This document shows positions 15,945 through 25,043 of a stretch of 64,000 bases of DNA, in pieces (position 1 is the first letter of the stretch; each line of letters starts with the position of its first letter). The notes beneath the pieces are model-generated. The model did not search any database. It was not told where the DNA came from and worked only from the letters and a program-made list of their open reading frames with translations. Position numbers and translations under genes: made by a program. The stretch comes from Streptomyces sp. A 4/2 (GTDB lineage Bacteria; Actinomycetota; Actinomycetes; Streptomycetales; Streptomycetaceae), in assembly GCF_940670765.1 (NCBI RefSeq), contig NZ_CALNVW010000017.1, positions 124,001 to 188,000 on the forward strand. The letters are read 5' to 3'.

Positions 15945-16616
15945 TCAGTCGGCCGGGAGCACCTCTGCGAGGGTCTCCAGGGAAGGTTCGCGCCCTCTCT
16001 CGATGTGTACGTAGGAGAGGGCGGAGGCCAGGTCGGGCTTGCCCGCGTGGATGGCGGCGCAGATCTCCTGGTGCTCGGCGCACTGGACGCGCGGATCCCG
16101 CCCTCCGGTGAGGGTGAACAGCCACTGCACCAGGCCGAGCGACGGCTGAAGGGCCGTCTGCAGCAGACGGTTCCCGGTCATCGCGACGATCTCCGCGTGC
16201 AGTGCGGTGTTGGCCTCGGGGATCTCGCGCAGGTCGCCCCGCCCGGTGGCGGCCTCGGCGATGGCCATGAGCTCACGCAGCCGTCCGCCCCGCTGTCCGG
16301 CGGCGCACTGTTCCGCGGCCTTGCGGGCCGCGAAGACCTCCAGGCTGAGGCGCAGGTCGAACAGTTCGGCCACGTCGCGGAGGGACAGCCGCCGCACGGA
16401 CGCACCGCGCCGCGGCGAGAGCTCGACCAGCCCCTCCGAGGTGAGGCGGGTCAAGGCCTCACGGACCGGGATGCGGGAGTACCCCAACCCCTCCGACAAC
16501 TCACGCTCGCGCAGGCGTTCACCGGGCGCGTACTCGCCCGAGAGGATGCGCGCGCGGATCGTGCGCTCGGCGTGCTCCACATGGGATGCGCCGGTCCCGG
16601 GCGAATCGTTCGTCAT
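15945..16616 (-). CDS. GntR-family regulator, FCD type (223 aa)
   Basis: A winged helix-turn-helix (about 14-78: HAERTIRARILSGEYAPGERLRE, YSRIPVREALTRLTSEGLVE) is followed by an FCD ligand-binding domain (about 85-210, with FDLRLSLEVFAARKAAEQ and ANTALHAEIVAMTGNRLLQ). ATG 16616 is chosen because GAGGAG precedes it by 6 nt; upstream in-frame codons have no ribosome site. It sits directly upstream of the cytosine-deaminase-like gene and probably represses it. Palindromes at 16698-16709 and 16794-16811 are candidate binding sites. Confidence 0.92.
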   Translation of the reverse strand: MTNDSPGTGASHVEHAERTIRARILSGEYAPGERLRERELSEGLGYSRIPVREALTRLTSEGLVELSPRRGASVRRLSLRDVAELFDLRLSLEVFAARKAAEQCAAGQRGGRLRELMAIAEAATGRGDLREIPEANTALHAEIVAMTGNRLLQTALQPSLGLVQWLFTLTGGRDPRVQCAEHQEICAAIHAGKPDLASALSYVHIERGREPSLETLAEVLPAD

Positions 16617-16697
16617 GGCGTCTCCTCGGAGGGCGCGACCGGCAGCGAGGGCATGACCGGCGCGGCAGGGGTGCGGAGTGCGAGACGACACTAACAT

Positions 16698-16709
16698 TTG
16701 GCATACCAA
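16698..16709. promoter_or_regulatory. Candidate GntR operator
   Basis: The palindrome TTGG-CATA-CCAA lies 82 bp upstream of the GntR start. Its outer TTGG/CCAA arms suit an FCD-type GntR dimer and it sits in an AT-richer promoter segment. It is assigned by position and symmetry only. Confidence 0.4.
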
Positions 16710-16793
16710 GCATGATCACAGTCATCGCACGTGACCGATATATCCGTGTACATCCATGAGTTGAGAGCGCATCTGAAGACCCGAACCGCTTCG

Positions 16794-16811
16794 GGTATAC
16801 CAACTGGTACC
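16794..16811. promoter_or_regulatory. Overlapping palindromes, second candidate operator
   Basis: GGTATACC (perfect 8-bp palindrome) overlaps TACCA-AC-TGGTA (perfect 5-bp arms), giving GGTATACCAACTGGTACC. It lies between the GntR gene and the 3' end of the membrane glycosyltransferase-like gene. The shared TACCA core with the site at 16698 supports one protein binding both. Confidence 0.35.
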
Positions 16812-16844
16812 GCGCCTGCACCGCGAAGTGTCCTGCTCCGCCGC

Positions 16845-18020
16845 TCAGGGTCCGGTCCCCCGGTGCGCACCCCGCCGCCGGGAACGTCTGGTGGGCCAGA
16901 GCAGGACGTACGCCGTCGACAGCACGACGAAGGCCAGCCGCACCAGACCCCGCGCGGAGTCGGAGGGGATGAGCAGCGTGCCGCCGTACAGAAGGGCCAG
17001 GGCTATCCAGCTCCACCAGGGCACCAGGCGCCGCTGGCCGACCGCGTCCCAGAGCACGGTGCCGAGCAGGATCGAGGCGGAGTAGTACGTGTACACGCTG
17101 GGGTCGAGCAGGATGCGGGCGTTGGCGCCGAGCAGTACCACCGCCGGCCAGCGTCCGCGCCACACGGCGAGCGTGCCCAGCCCGAGACCGATCGCGAGCT
17201 GCGCCGGGCGGTCCCACCAGGGCGTGGCCGGGTCGGACACGCCCAGCCAGCGCAGCGAGGAGGCCTGCTGGTTGGGGATGGTGAACTTCGCTGCCGCGAG
17301 GGACCCCAGATCGCCCAGGTAGAAGGGCAGCCAGGCGATCGCGACGAGCCCGGCCAGCCAGAGCAGGGCGCGTTTCCAGACGGGGCGCGGCAGTGCCAGG
17401 AGCAGCGGGAGGAAGCCGATCGCCCAGGGCTTGGAGTCGACCGCCAGGGCAAGGAAGATGCCGACGGCAGCGGGTTTGTTCCTGGCCAGTGCGTGGACCG
17501 CGAGGGTGGTGAAGAGGAGCGCGAGGACGTCGTCGAGATGTCCGAACCGGACGGAGACCTCGATCCACATGGGGATGAAGGCCAGACCGGCCACGAGGAT
17601 GCGTTGCTGCAACCGGCGGTGGTTGGTTCCGGTACCGCGGTGGTCCCAGGCCGCGGTCCTGCCGACCAGGACGAGCATCACCAGGCCGAGGCCGGACATC
17701 GTCGCCTCGGCCAGCAACTCCCCCACGTGGTCGGGGAAGGGCGCGAAGAGTCCGGCCGCCAGCAGGCTGACGGGTCCGATCTGCAGCTCCGGGTGGTGCG
17801 CGTAGAGCGAGAGGCCGCCGCCCGGTCCCGCGTTGAAGAGCAACTGCTCGCCCTGGCGCAGGTAGTGCCACGAGACACCGCCGGACGGCTCCACGAGGAA
17901 GAACCAGAGGACGGTCCAGCCGATCAGCAGGGCGTGGTGCCGGCGGATCGGGAGCCGCGCCACCCGACCGGTGTCCGAGCCGTAATCGGTGGCGCTCCGT
18001 ACCGCGCTCGCTTCACGCAC
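16845..18020 (-). CDS. Multipass membrane protein, GT-C/DUF2029-like glycosyltransferase (391 aa)
   Basis: This is an integral membrane protein with about nine hydrophobic segments, including HALLIGWTVLWFFLV, GLVMLVLVG, LLFTTLAVHAL, LLWLAGLVAIAWLPFYLG and LVRLAFVVLSTAYVLLW. The region VRFGHLDDVLALL and SKPWAIGFLPLLLALP resemble polyprenol-phosphate-sugar-dependent GT-C transferases (DUF2029 type), which transfer mannose or similar sugars on the outer face. The Asp pair in GHLDD would be the candidate catalytic acid. The start is GTG 18020 with a weak GGGGAAG site. It appears monocistronic. The family assignment is moderate. Confidence 0.65.
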   Translation of the reverse strand: MREASAVRSATDYGSDTGRVARLPIRRHHALLIGWTVLWFFLVEPSGGVSWHYLRQGEQLLFNAGPGGGLSLYAHHPELQIGPVSLLAAGLFAPFPDHVGELLAEATMSGLGLVMLVLVGRTAAWDHRGTGTNHRRLQQRILVAGLAFIPMWIEVSVRFGHLDDVLALLFTTLAVHALARNKPAAVGIFLALAVDSKPWAIGFLPLLLALPRPVWKRALLWLAGLVAIAWLPFYLGDLGSLAAAKFTIPNQQASSLRWLGVSDPATPWWDRPAQLAIGLGLGTLAVWRGRWPAVVLLGANARILLDPSVYTYYSASILLGTVLWDAVGQRRLVPWWSWIALALLYGGTLLIPSDSARGLVRLAFVVLSTAYVLLWPTRRSRRRGAHRGTGP

Positions 18021-18124
18021 CGACTCGTCTTCCCCTCACCGACCGCTCCTGATCCCCTGGTGGACGACGAGTAAGAGCGGCAACGGCGCTCCGGGGTTCC
18101 GTAGATGGGGTTCCGTCTGGCCCG

Positions 18125-19975
18125 TCACCGGGTGAGCAGCGGACCGAGCCCCAGCAGCCGGAAGGCGAGCCAGTGTTCGTCGATCAGGACGTACACCGTG
18201 TCGGGCCCGACGGTGGTGAGCCCCGTGGCCGGGCCCGGCAGCGGGACGGTCACCGGGTCGCGATCGGGCCTGTCCGGGTTCCAGACCCGCAGGTGGTTGT
18301 CGGCGCAGACCGCCACGAGCAGGTCCTGGTCGTGGTGCTCCAGACGCGCCCAGCGCAGGACGGCGTCTCCCGTGTGCCGCAGCGTCAGACGTTTCATTTC
18401 AGCGGGTGTTTCGCTCAGGTCCCAGAGTTCCAGGACGTGCTGGGGAACGTACGGGAAGACCGGTGGGGCCCCCGGTTCGGGGGACGGCCCGTGAGTGGCG
18501 ACGGCGAGAGCCCACTCCCCCGACGGCATGCGCAGGGCCACCGGTCGCATGCGCGTGACCACGGGTGCCCAGGTGGCGCCCACCGGCCAGACTTCGGTGC
18601 CGTCCTCGGCTGCCCCGTGCACCTCGACATTCCCCTGGAAGTCGACCGCCGCCACCAGCCACTGGCCCTGCCCGTTCCCGAACGGCACCTCCGCCAGGTA
18701 CTGTCCGGGCGCGAAGGCACCCTCGATCCGCACATGACCGGTGGGCCGATGCCACGCGAAGGCCAGCGGTGCCGACTTCTCGTAGCGCACGTACAGGACA
18801 GCGATCCGGCCCGGTTCGGTGAACGCGGTGAGCGACGTCACCGGTCCGGTGGTGCCCCGGTCCTCGTCCGCCGGTGCGAGCACCGTGACCTCCTCCTGCG
18901 TCGCGGCGTCGAGCAGCCGGACGGCGGAGGAGTCCTCCTCCACCAGCGCCACGACCGACCTGCCGTCCGGGAGGAGCAGGGTGGCCAGATGCCGCACCGT
19001 GCGGTGCCCCGGCCACAGCGGCGCGTGCCTCCGGCCCTGGGCGTCCGTGAGCCACGCACCGCCCTCGACACCCACGACGGCGAGCGCCCAGGGCAGTTCT
19101 TCCGGAGGATGCGGGAGAGCGGAGATCAGCCGGGCGCGGTGCCGGTCGTAGTCGGGCTGGTCCGGTGAGCCGCCGCTGTTCGCGTCCCAGAGACGTACGG
19201 CGCCGTCCCAGCCCGCCGATGCGAACAGCGGGGTGCCGTTCCCCGAGGTGAGCGGGGCGAGCGCGTACGCCCCGGCGCCCGGTTGTGGCTCCGAGCGGCC
19301 CGGCGACGCGGGCTCCCGTAGGGAGAGGACGACCTGGTTGCCCGTACCCGCTCGGGTGCCTTCCGGATCCGTCGGCGCGGACACGCGGCTGTTGAGCAGA
19401 CGCACCACGGTACCGGCGGCCGGATCGACGACGGCGATGCGTGACCCCTGACCGGCCACCGCGACCAGGGTGCGGTCGCCGGGAGTGAACGGTGCGAGTG
19501 CTCTGATGCTCCTGATCCGTCCGGGGACGACGCGGTACGTACTCAGCCGCTCGGGGTCCCAGATCCGTACGGTCCCGTCGTCGCCGCCCGAGACGGCCAG
19601 GCACCGGCCGGTCCCTGACATCCGCGCCACGGCGAGCGCGTGCACCGGGCCGGTGTGGCCGTACATCACTCCCGCGGGCGTCGCCGGGCCGCCGGACGGA
19701 GGCAGGTCCCACCGGCGCAGGAGACAGTCCGCCCCGGCCGACAGCAGGAAGCGGCGTCCGTCGGGCAGCCGGCCCGCGGCCAGCGCCGCCACCGGGGCCA
19801 GGTGGCCGCGCAGGACGGTGTGGCTCCAGTAGTCGGGGCTCCACACCCGCAGTACACGGTCCTTTCCCGCGGAGACCAGCAGTGGTGTCGGTCCGTCGAC
19901 GGCCGTCAGGGACAGGACGACATCGCTGTGGGCCCGGAGCACCGTGACCGGCGAGCCGTCGGCGAGGTCCCACAC
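18125..19975 (-). pseudogene. 5'-truncated WD40-repeat protein
   Basis: The frame encodes about 616 residues of WD40 propeller. Blade endings include KDRVLRVWSPD, ADCLLRRWDLP, DDGTVRIWDPE, WDGAVRLWDAN and DNHLRVWNPD. It begins abruptly inside a blade: the first codons read VWDLADGSPVTVLRAHSD, the end of one blade and start of the next, and a stop lies 8 codons upstream. Streptomyces WD40 proteins of this size usually carry an N-terminal protease, caspase or NACHT domain, which is absent. The break coincides with the break of the opposite gene at 19978. A short functional product cannot be excluded, but the gene has lost its native 5' end. Confidence 0.75.
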
Positions 19976-19977
19976 AT

Positions 19978-20583
19978 GCCGAGGACGCCCTGCTCCTCCA
20001 CCGCGAACTGGACGCCGCGCCGGGCGGCCGGTACGCCCTGCACGTCTTCGGCGGCTACCGCCAACCCACCCACCAGTCCGCGCGGGTCACGGCGGCGGGA
20101 CTCGAACTGCGGCAGGACGTCGACGGGACCGACCACACCGGCGACGGCACCGTCCCCCGGTTCTCCTGCTTCCCCGCCCAGCTCACCGACGACTCCACCG
20201 TGCGCCACTTCGCCCAGAAGCACGGCGCGCTGCAGAACGAGAAGGCGCTGCTCAACCAGGTGGAGGCCGTCCTCACGTCCCGCGATCCCCGGCAGTTCCT
20301 CGACGGCCGGCAGGAGTTGTCGGTCCGGATCCCCGACATCGCCGACATCGGCGTGTGCCCCGTCGCGGTGATCGCGGACGACGACAGGCTCACGCTGGCG
20401 GCCACCGCGACCGATGAGGAGACCGGCGCGGTCGCCGTACGCACGCATCTACGCAACCGCGGCGACGGCCGCTACGGCACCGAACTCGACCTGCCCGGTC
20501 CGGGAACCTGGCGGGTGGCGGTGGGAGACCCGGTGAACCGGGGCCGCGTCCACGAGGTCACCAGCATCGTCCTGACGGGATAG
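19978..20583 (+). pseudogene. 5'-truncated lipase / LCAT-like gene fragment
   Basis: The open frame starts at the junction without a start codon and runs about 200 codons to a TAG stop. It contains ALHVFGGYRQPTHQSARV, then DGTDHTGDGTVPRFSC, a pattern typical of the C-terminal half of lecithin:cholesterol acyltransferase-like esterases, with HFAQKHGALQNEKALLNQV giving the late His. After it comes a beta-rich tail (DRLTLAATATDEETGAV, LPGPGTWRVAVGDP). The nucleophile-bearing N-terminal half is missing. It abuts the truncated WD40 gene head to head, consistent with one deletion removing both 5' ends. The family call is moderate. Confidence 0.6.
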
Positions 20584-20742
20584 CGCGGCGGTCGGCAGCC
20601 TGCAGAGCTCGTCCGCCTCCCACGGTGCCCCCTGCGACACCGCACAGCTCGCAGCGCCGCGGGCGTCCCGGGCGGCGGCCCCTCGCCCCTGGACGTAGCG
20701 TGGAAGACAGCGTGCGGAAGCGTAGCGCGGAGCGGAGACGTC

Positions 20743-21318
20743 ATGTCGGGCGGCGGGAACAACGCACAGGCGTACGGGCCCGGGGGCCGCGCGCAGCGGA
20801 GGCCACGCCTGACCGAGCGCTGGAGAGTCACGCTGAGGCAGCGCTCCACCCCGACCCAGCGTTCGCTGTTCGCGGCGTGGCTCTCGTTCGGGGCCACGTT
20901 CGGCACGGTGCGGGTGATCACCCACGGCATCCGCGGAGGGTGGCTGCCCCTGGGGAACGTCTCGATGGGCGGCACGCATCTGCACCACTACAACCTGGGT
21001 ATCGCGGCGATGTCGGGTGTCGGTCTGGTCGCGGTCCGGGGAGACGCCCAGTACGTCGGCCATCCGGTGGTGGCGTCCGCCTACGGGGCGGGGGCGGCCC
21101 TGATCGCCGACGAGTTCGCGCTGCTGCTGGATCTCCAGGACGTCTACTGGGCCAAGCAGGGCCGGGTCAGCGTCGACGTATCGCTCGGCATCATCTCGGC
21201 CCTCGGCCTCTATCTCACCGCCGTGCCGCTCTGGCACGAGCTGGCCAAGATCACCGGCCGCCACGCCCGCGAGAGCCTCAGCCGCCATGCCGGGGGGCTG
21301 CTCCCCGGCACCTACTGA
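20743..21318 (+). CDS. Small integral membrane protein (191 aa)
   Basis: A basic N-terminus (RAQRRPRLTERW) is followed by about four hydrophobic segments: LFAAWLSFGATFGTV, LGIAAMSGVGLVAV, VASAYGAGAALIADEFALLL and LGIISALGLYLTAVPLW. A conserved-looking GGTHLHHYNLGI lies before the second helix, and LIADEFALLLDLQDVYW carries acidic residues within a helix. The His cluster plus acidic helix could bind a metal, but no family function is known to me. The ATG at 20743 has a weak AGCGGAG site. It stands alone between a relic and the methyltransferase. Confidence 0.7.
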   Translation: MSGGGNNAQAYGPGGRAQRRPRLTERWRVTLRQRSTPTQRSLFAAWLSFGATFGTVRVITHGIRGGWLPLGNVSMGGTHLHHYNLGIAAMSGVGLVAVRGDAQYVGHPVVASAYGAGAALIADEFALLLDLQDVYWAKQGRVSVDVSLGIISALGLYLTAVPLWHELAKITGRHARESLSRHAGGLLPGTY

Positions 21319-21584
21319 TTCACGGCAACCCCACCAGGCAGCTGACGTCTCTTTGTGCAGCATGAACCTCTGTACCCACACCAGAAGAACGCCCTGGAGA
21401 GCGGGCTTCACCATTTCGAGGAGTTCCGTATCCACGTCACACACGGCACGATGGGAGAACATCAGATTTCCCCCAGGCGAGGCCACGTCCAGCGATCTTC
21501 CCGATCCTGGAGGCAATCCACGTGGTCCTCCCCATGTCGACGCCACCCAGAGCTCCAAGTGACAAGGGATCCGGGAGAAGAAAC

Positions 21585-22343
21585 ATGCCTGAAAAAGTCT
21601 CACATCTGACCGGCATTCAATTCGATTCCAATTACGACGGTGACGCGCTCTTCAGCCCTGACTCGCCACTGCGAGAGATCTGCGGTGACATCATCCCCTG
21701 GGACATCGGAGGTCCTCAGCCGGCTCTCGTCGAGATCGAGCAGGCCGGTGGGTTCCGGGGCGAAGTACTCGACCTCGGATGCGGCCTGGGCGAGAACGCG
21801 CGGTTCCTCGCAGGGCGAGGGCACCGGGTCACTGCTGTCGACGCATCACCCAATGCCATCAGGCTCGCTGTTGAGCGGACGGCACCGCTCGGTCTCGACG
21901 TGCAGTTCGTCGTCTCCGACGCCATCACCCTTGAGGGGCTCGACGCGGATGCCCGCTTCGACACCGTGATCGACAGCGCCCTCTACCACGGCTTGGACCC
22001 GGAAGAGCGAAAGCGGTATCTCGCCACGTTGCATCGCGTCAGCACGCCAGGCGCAACGTTGCACGTGATCTGCTTCTCGGACCTGCTGCCCAAGGAAATC
22101 GCGGCGCCCAACCGCTGTTCCGCGGAGGATGTGCGCAGCACCTTCGCCGGTGCGGGCTGGGCGATCAACAAGCTGGAACAGACCACCTATACGGTGTCCA
22201 CGAGATTCGATCGGGACATCCTTTACCAGATCGTGGACGTGCTGAACGTCCCGGGCGGGCGGGAATTCGTGGGCGGCTTGCCCGCTGACGAACAGAACCG
22301 GCTGCTCCTGCCGGTATGGGCCGTCACCGCCGACCGGGCATAA
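21585..22343 (+). CDS. Class I SAM-dependent methyltransferase (252 aa)
   Basis: Rossmann-type methyltransferase motifs are clear: motif I VLDLGCGLGE (61-70), motif II HRVTAVDAS, DVQFVVSDA (motif III) and FDTVIDSALYHGLD (motif IV region). The ATG at 21585 has GGGAG 9 nt upstream; the longer frame adds an unsupported 21 residues. The N-terminal TGIQFDSNYDGDALF is typical of small-molecule methyltransferases of the thiopurine/ubiquinone type. The substrate is unknown. The gene is convergent with the acetoacetyl-CoA synthetase gene and seems monocistronic. The 266 bp upstream hold no recognised gene. Confidence 0.85.
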   Translation: MPEKVSHLTGIQFDSNYDGDALFSPDSPLREICGDIIPWDIGGPQPALVEIEQAGGFRGEVLDLGCGLGENARFLAGRGHRVTAVDASPNAIRLAVERTAPLGLDVQFVVSDAITLEGLDADARFDTVIDSALYHGLDPEERKRYLATLHRVSTPGATLHVICFSDLLPKEIAAPNRCSAEDVRSTFAGAGWAINKLEQTTYTVSTRFDRDILYQIVDVLNVPGGREFVGGLPADEQNRLLLPVWAVTADRA

Positions 22344-22441
22344 GACGTGACCGGGTCCCGGGTCCGCTGGGTCAACAGCGGTTCCGGAAGCCGGAGTTCA
22401 CAGGGGCGCACCGTTCGGCCGTGTTCGACAGCGGGCCGTGT

Positions 22442-24418
22442 CTACCTGGACGAGGCGGCGAAGGCGGCGAACCAACTCAGCATCTCGGGGTGGGTGATGG
22501 CACCGGCGCTGCTCACCTCATCGACGTCGGCGCCCTGGATGATCCGCTTGACCGGAACCTCCAGCCGCTTGCCCGTCAGGGTACGCGGCAACGCCGGCAC
22601 CTCGGTGATGGCGTCCGGCACATGGCGGGGGGAGAGCTCACCGCGGATCGCCCCGGTGATCAGTGCGCGGAGACCGTCGTCGAGCGTCGCACCGTCCCCG
22701 AGGACCACGAACAACGGCATGAAGTACCGGCCGTCCGGCATCTCCGCCCCGATCACCAGGCTGTCGGCCACCTCGGGCAGCTGCTCCACGACGGCGTAGA
22801 TGTCGGCCGAGCCCATCCGGACGCCCATGCGGTTGAGCGTCGAGTCCGAACGGCCCGCCACCACTACGGTCAGATCCCGGTCGACCGTGACCCAGTCACC
22901 GTGCCGCCAGACACCCGGGTACATGTCGAAGTAACTCCCCCGGTAGCGCGAGCCGTCCGGGTCGTCGACGAAGTGCAGAGGCATCGACGGCAGCGGTTCA
23001 GTCACCACCAGCTCGCCCTGCTCACCGACGACCGGCCGGCCCGAGGGGTCCCAGGCGGCCAGGGCGACGCCGAGGGCCGGGCACTGGATGCGGCCGACCC
23101 GTACCGGAAGCAGCGCGCTGCCGCCGGCGAGTACCGAGCAGATGTCGGTGCCCCCGCAGATCGACTGCAGCCAGACGTCGGGGCCGAGACGGTCCTGGGC
23201 CCAGCGCCAGGTGCTCGGAGGCAGCGACGAACCGGTCTGGAGGACGGTGCGCAGCGCGCTCAGGTCGGCCTCGGCCGCCGGGTGGGCGTCGGCCTTCTCG
23301 CCCGAGATCAGATAGGCCGCCCCCACGCCGACCACGCTCGCACGGGTCTGTTCGGCGACCCGCCAGACCCCGTTGACGTCCGGGTGGGTGGGGCTGCCGT
23401 CGTAGAGGACGATGGTCGAGCCGTGCAGCAGGCCCGCGACCATGAAGTTCCAGACCATCCAACTGGTCGAGGTGTGGAAGAAGTAGCGGTCGTCGGCGCG
23501 CAGGTCGGCGCCCAGACCGAGCGCCTTGAGCAGTTCGACGACGATGCCCCCGTGGCTCTGCACGATGCCCTTGGGAAGCCCGGTGGTGCCCGAGGACCAC
23601 AGGGTCCACAGCGGGTGGCCGAAGGGAACATCGGCGAAGACCAGTGGGACGTCCTGATCGAGCAGGGTGGACCAGGAGTGCTGTGCCACGTCGTCGCGCG
23701 CCGTCCAGCGGGACTCGGCCGAGGACGGCCGCAGGTGGCCGACGGCCACCAGATGCCGCAGCGTGGGCAGCCCGGCCGTGATCTCCTCGACCGCGGGGAG
23801 CCGGTCGTACTCCTTGCCGCCGTGGCGGTAGCCGTCCACGGCCAGCAGGACCGTCGGGCGGGCCTGCCGCAGCCGCGCCAGCACACTGGGCGTACCGAAG
23901 TCGGGCGAGCACACGGTCCACACCGCGCCCACCGCCGCGGTCGCCAGGACCCCGATCACGGCGTGCGGAGTGTTCGGCAGGTATCCGGCGACCGTGTCGC
24001 CGGGCCCCACTCCCAGCCTGCGCAACGAGGCCGTCAACGCGGCGACCTCGCGTCGCAACTGCGCCCAGGAGGTCTCCGCGGGTGCACCGCCCTCGTGCAG
24101 GCTGACGAGCGCCGGCCGCTCGTCGGAGGCGTGGGCGAAGCATCGTTCGGCGAAGTTCAGACGTGTGCCCGGGAACCAGGAGGCACCGGGCATCGACGCG
24201 TCCGCGAGTACCTCGTCATGAGGGGAACGGGCGTCCAGGCCGTAGTAGTCCCACACCGCGGACCAGAACCCGGGGACGTCGGTGGTGCTCCACCGCCACA
24301 GTGCCGCGTAGTCGGCGAACCGCAGTCCCCGGGTGCTGTCCAGCCAGCGCATGAAGTCGGCGACGTTGGAGGCCTCGGCCCGGACCGGGGACCACAGCAG
24401 TTCGGTGTCGTGATGCAT
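22442..24418 (-). CDS. Acetoacetyl-CoA synthetase (658 aa)
   Basis: This adenylate-forming ligase converts acetoacetate, ATP and CoA to acetoacetyl-CoA. Core motifs are LWSSGTTGLPKG (about 272), FHTSTSWMVWNFMVAGLLHGSTIVLYDGSP, the A8-region GRSDSTLNRMGVRMG, and the C-terminal LPRTLTGKRLEVPVKRI with the catalytic Lys. The acetoacetyl-specific N-terminal domain (FMRWLDSTRGL, YYGLDARSPHDEVLADASMPGASWF) separates it from acetyl-CoA synthetase. ATG 24418 has AAGGGAG upstream. It is the last gene of a six-gene operon and fits recycling of acetoacetate made by the BKACE enzyme encoded at its head. Confidence 0.93.
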   Translation of the reverse strand: MHHDTELLWSPVRAEASNVADFMRWLDSTRGLRFADYAALWRWSTTDVPGFWSAVWDYYGLDARSPHDEVLADASMPGASWFPGTRLNFAERCFAHASDERPALVSLHEGGAPAETSWAQLRREVAALTASLRRLGVGPGDTVAGYLPNTPHAVIGVLATAAVGAVWTVCSPDFGTPSVLARLRQARPTVLLAVDGYRHGGKEYDRLPAVEEITAGLPTLRHLVAVGHLRPSSAESRWTARDDVAQHSWSTLLDQDVPLVFADVPFGHPLWTLWSSGTTGLPKGIVQSHGGIVVELLKALGLGADLRADDRYFFHTSTSWMVWNFMVAGLLHGSTIVLYDGSPTHPDVNGVWRVAEQTRASVVGVGAAYLISGEKADAHPAAEADLSALRTVLQTGSSLPPSTWRWAQDRLGPDVWLQSICGGTDICSVLAGGSALLPVRVGRIQCPALGVALAAWDPSGRPVVGEQGELVVTEPLPSMPLHFVDDPDGSRYRGSYFDMYPGVWRHGDWVTVDRDLTVVVAGRSDSTLNRMGVRMGSADIYAVVEQLPEVADSLVIGAEMPDGRYFMPLFVVLGDGATLDDGLRALITGAIRGELSPRHVPDAITEVPALPRTLTGKRLEVPVKRIIQGADVDEVSSAGAITHPEMLSWFAAFAASSR

Positions 24419-24464
24419 CGTCGCTCCCTTGAGAGGTGGCTGAGGTGGGGTGTTCCGTGGGGCG

Positions 24465-25043
24465 TCAGCCCTGTTCGATCTCGCGTACGAGTTCCTCGGC
24501 CCGCGGCCACGGTCCGTAGCCCGAGCCGGGGTTGAGGTGCCCGACCTCGCCGAGCTGCACGAGACGGCTGCCCCAGCACTCGGCGAGCCGGGCGATGCGC
24601 ACCGCCTTGCCCAGCGGGTCGTCACTGCTCGCCGCGACGACGCTGGGGAACGGCAGGGCGGTCCGCGGGGTGGGCGTCCAGCCGTTGCCGTGGAGCGTTT
24701 CGGGGGTCGGATATCCCTCCGGCAGCGGTGTGTCGAAGTCCGGAGGGGTCGCCAGCAGGGCGCCCACGACCGGACGGCTGCTGCTGCGCGCCCAGTGCAC
24801 GGTGGTCATCACCCCGGCGCTGTGGGAGACCAGCACCACCGGTCCGGGAACTGCCGCGACCACCGATTCCAGTGCTGCGACCCTTGCCGCGCAGCTGAGT
24901 TGATTTTCCGTCAGGGGTGCGACGGTGCGCACCGTGCGCCCGGCTGCGGTGAGCCGTTCGGCCAGGATGGTCTGCCAGTGGTCGGGGACGTGGTCGCGCA
25001 GTCCTGGTACGACCACGATCGTGGCCCCGGTGCGGGTGTTCAT
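24465..25043 (-). CDS. RBBP9/YdeN-type serine hydrolase (192 aa)
   Basis: This is a small alpha/beta hydrolase with the opening IVVVPGLRDHVPDHWQTILAERL, the nucleophile region VLVSHSAG (Ser75, the first Gly replaced by Ser as in this family), the Asp region ASSDDPLG and the catalytic His in GEVGHLNPGSG. Length fits RBBP9/YdeN. Its start overlaps the MFS stop (25040-25043), so it is translationally coupled to the transporter. AACS starts 46 bp after its stop. It may cleave an ester or thioester intermediate of the pathway; that is inference. Confidence 0.88.
   Translation of the reverse strand: MNTRTGATIVVVPGLRDHVPDHWQTILAERLTAAGRTVRTVAPLTENQLSCAARVAALESVVAAVPGPVVLVSHSAGVMTTVHWARSSSRPVVGALLATPPDFDTPLPEGYPTPETLHGNGWTPTPRTALPFPSVVAASSDDPLGKAVRIARLAECWGSRLVQLGEVGHLNPGSGYGPWPRAEELVREIEQG

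Noticed and set aside
22350..22440. GC-rich run between the convergent methyltransferase and AACS genes as a terminator
   Set aside because: CCGGGTCCCGGGTCC shows partial self-complementarity but no stable, well-spaced stem.
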